From Flavobacteriales bacterium (lineage in GTDB: Bacteria; Bacteroidota; Bacteroidia; Flavobacteriales; Flavobacteriaceae), in NCBI GenBank assembly GCA_027003085.1, contig JALWYR010000149.1, positions 1 to 5,285 on the forward strand: a stretch of DNA of 5,285 nt. Reading direction: 5' to 3'. The position numbers and the translations under genes were made by a program. Below the pieces are notes generated by a model. That model saw only the letters and a program-made list of their open reading frames with translations, had not been told where the DNA came from and did no database searches. Below are positions 5,285 to 5,285 of this stretch, in pieces. Each line of letters opens with the position of its first letter. Position 1 is the first letter of the stretch.

Positions 5285-5285
5285 G

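Larger units (their letters stand above)
4160..5285. other. Gene-free composite repeat region of about 1.1 kb
   Basis: No open frame here resembles a known protein or behaves like a gene. From left to right it holds an AT-rich leader (4160-4229), GC-rich 91-bp-period repeats (4230-4640), a GC-rich transition (4640-4676), attCCCGC-type palindromic elements (4677-4943), a mixed stretch with short palindromes (4944-5100), an AT-rich stretch with nothing identifiable beyond a weak 6-bp inverted repeat CCTACT/AGTAGG (about 5107-5129), and two perfect inverted repeats (5211-5242, 5262-5284). GC content swings sharply: the 60-nt line at 4501 has 46 G+C, while the line at 3841 in the neighbouring gene has 18. 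Confidence 0.75.

Overview
The window looks like part of a Bacteroidota chromosome, probably from an anaerobic or facultative lineage. This is inferred from three things: weak or absent Shine-Dalgarno sequences before the genes, a TonB-like protein with the P-x-F-P-G-C-E signature common in that phylum, and intergenic DNA full of palindromic repeats. No rRNA, tRNA, transposase or CRISPR array was seen.

Positions 1-3438 hold the 3' end of a tight plus-strand operon for a complex I / group 4 [NiFe]-hydrogenase-related machine. It encodes a NuoC-like subunit (its 5' end lies outside the window), a NuoD/hydrogenase-large-subunit-like protein, and a 600-residue fusion of a NuoI-type two-cluster ferredoxin with a GltD-type FAD/NAD(P)H oxidoreductase. 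A strong intrinsic terminator at 3472-3510 closes the operon. The NuoD-like protein lacks the quinone-binding His and Tyr of true complex I. It also lacks a complete [NiFe] site: each hydrogenase C-x-x-C motif reads C-x-x-E (C73-V-P-E76 and C368-P-P-E371). This places it nearest the 'energy-converting hydrogenase-related' (Ehr) group that lies between complex I and group 4 hydrogenases. The working model is that the fusion protein carries electrons between NAD(P)H or ferredoxin and the NuoC/D module, which is coupled to membrane ion pumps encoded upstream of the window.

Positions 3521-4159 (minus strand, convergent) encode a small AT-rich TonB-like envelope protein. A good sigma-54-type -24/-12 promoter candidate lies just upstream at 4192-4207.

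Positions 4160-5285 appear to contain no genuine protein gene. They form a composite of repeats. First come about four degenerate, GC-rich units of about 91 bp (4275-4633). Next is a run of attCCCGC-GAAA-GCGGGaat palindromic elements with two perfect and several decayed copies (4677-4943). A mixed stretch with short palindromes follows (4944-5100), then an AT-rich tail with two perfect inverted repeats (5211-5242 and 5262-5284). The long open frames here arise because the DNA is GC-rich. The repeats fall in different frames from unit to unit, which argues against coding.
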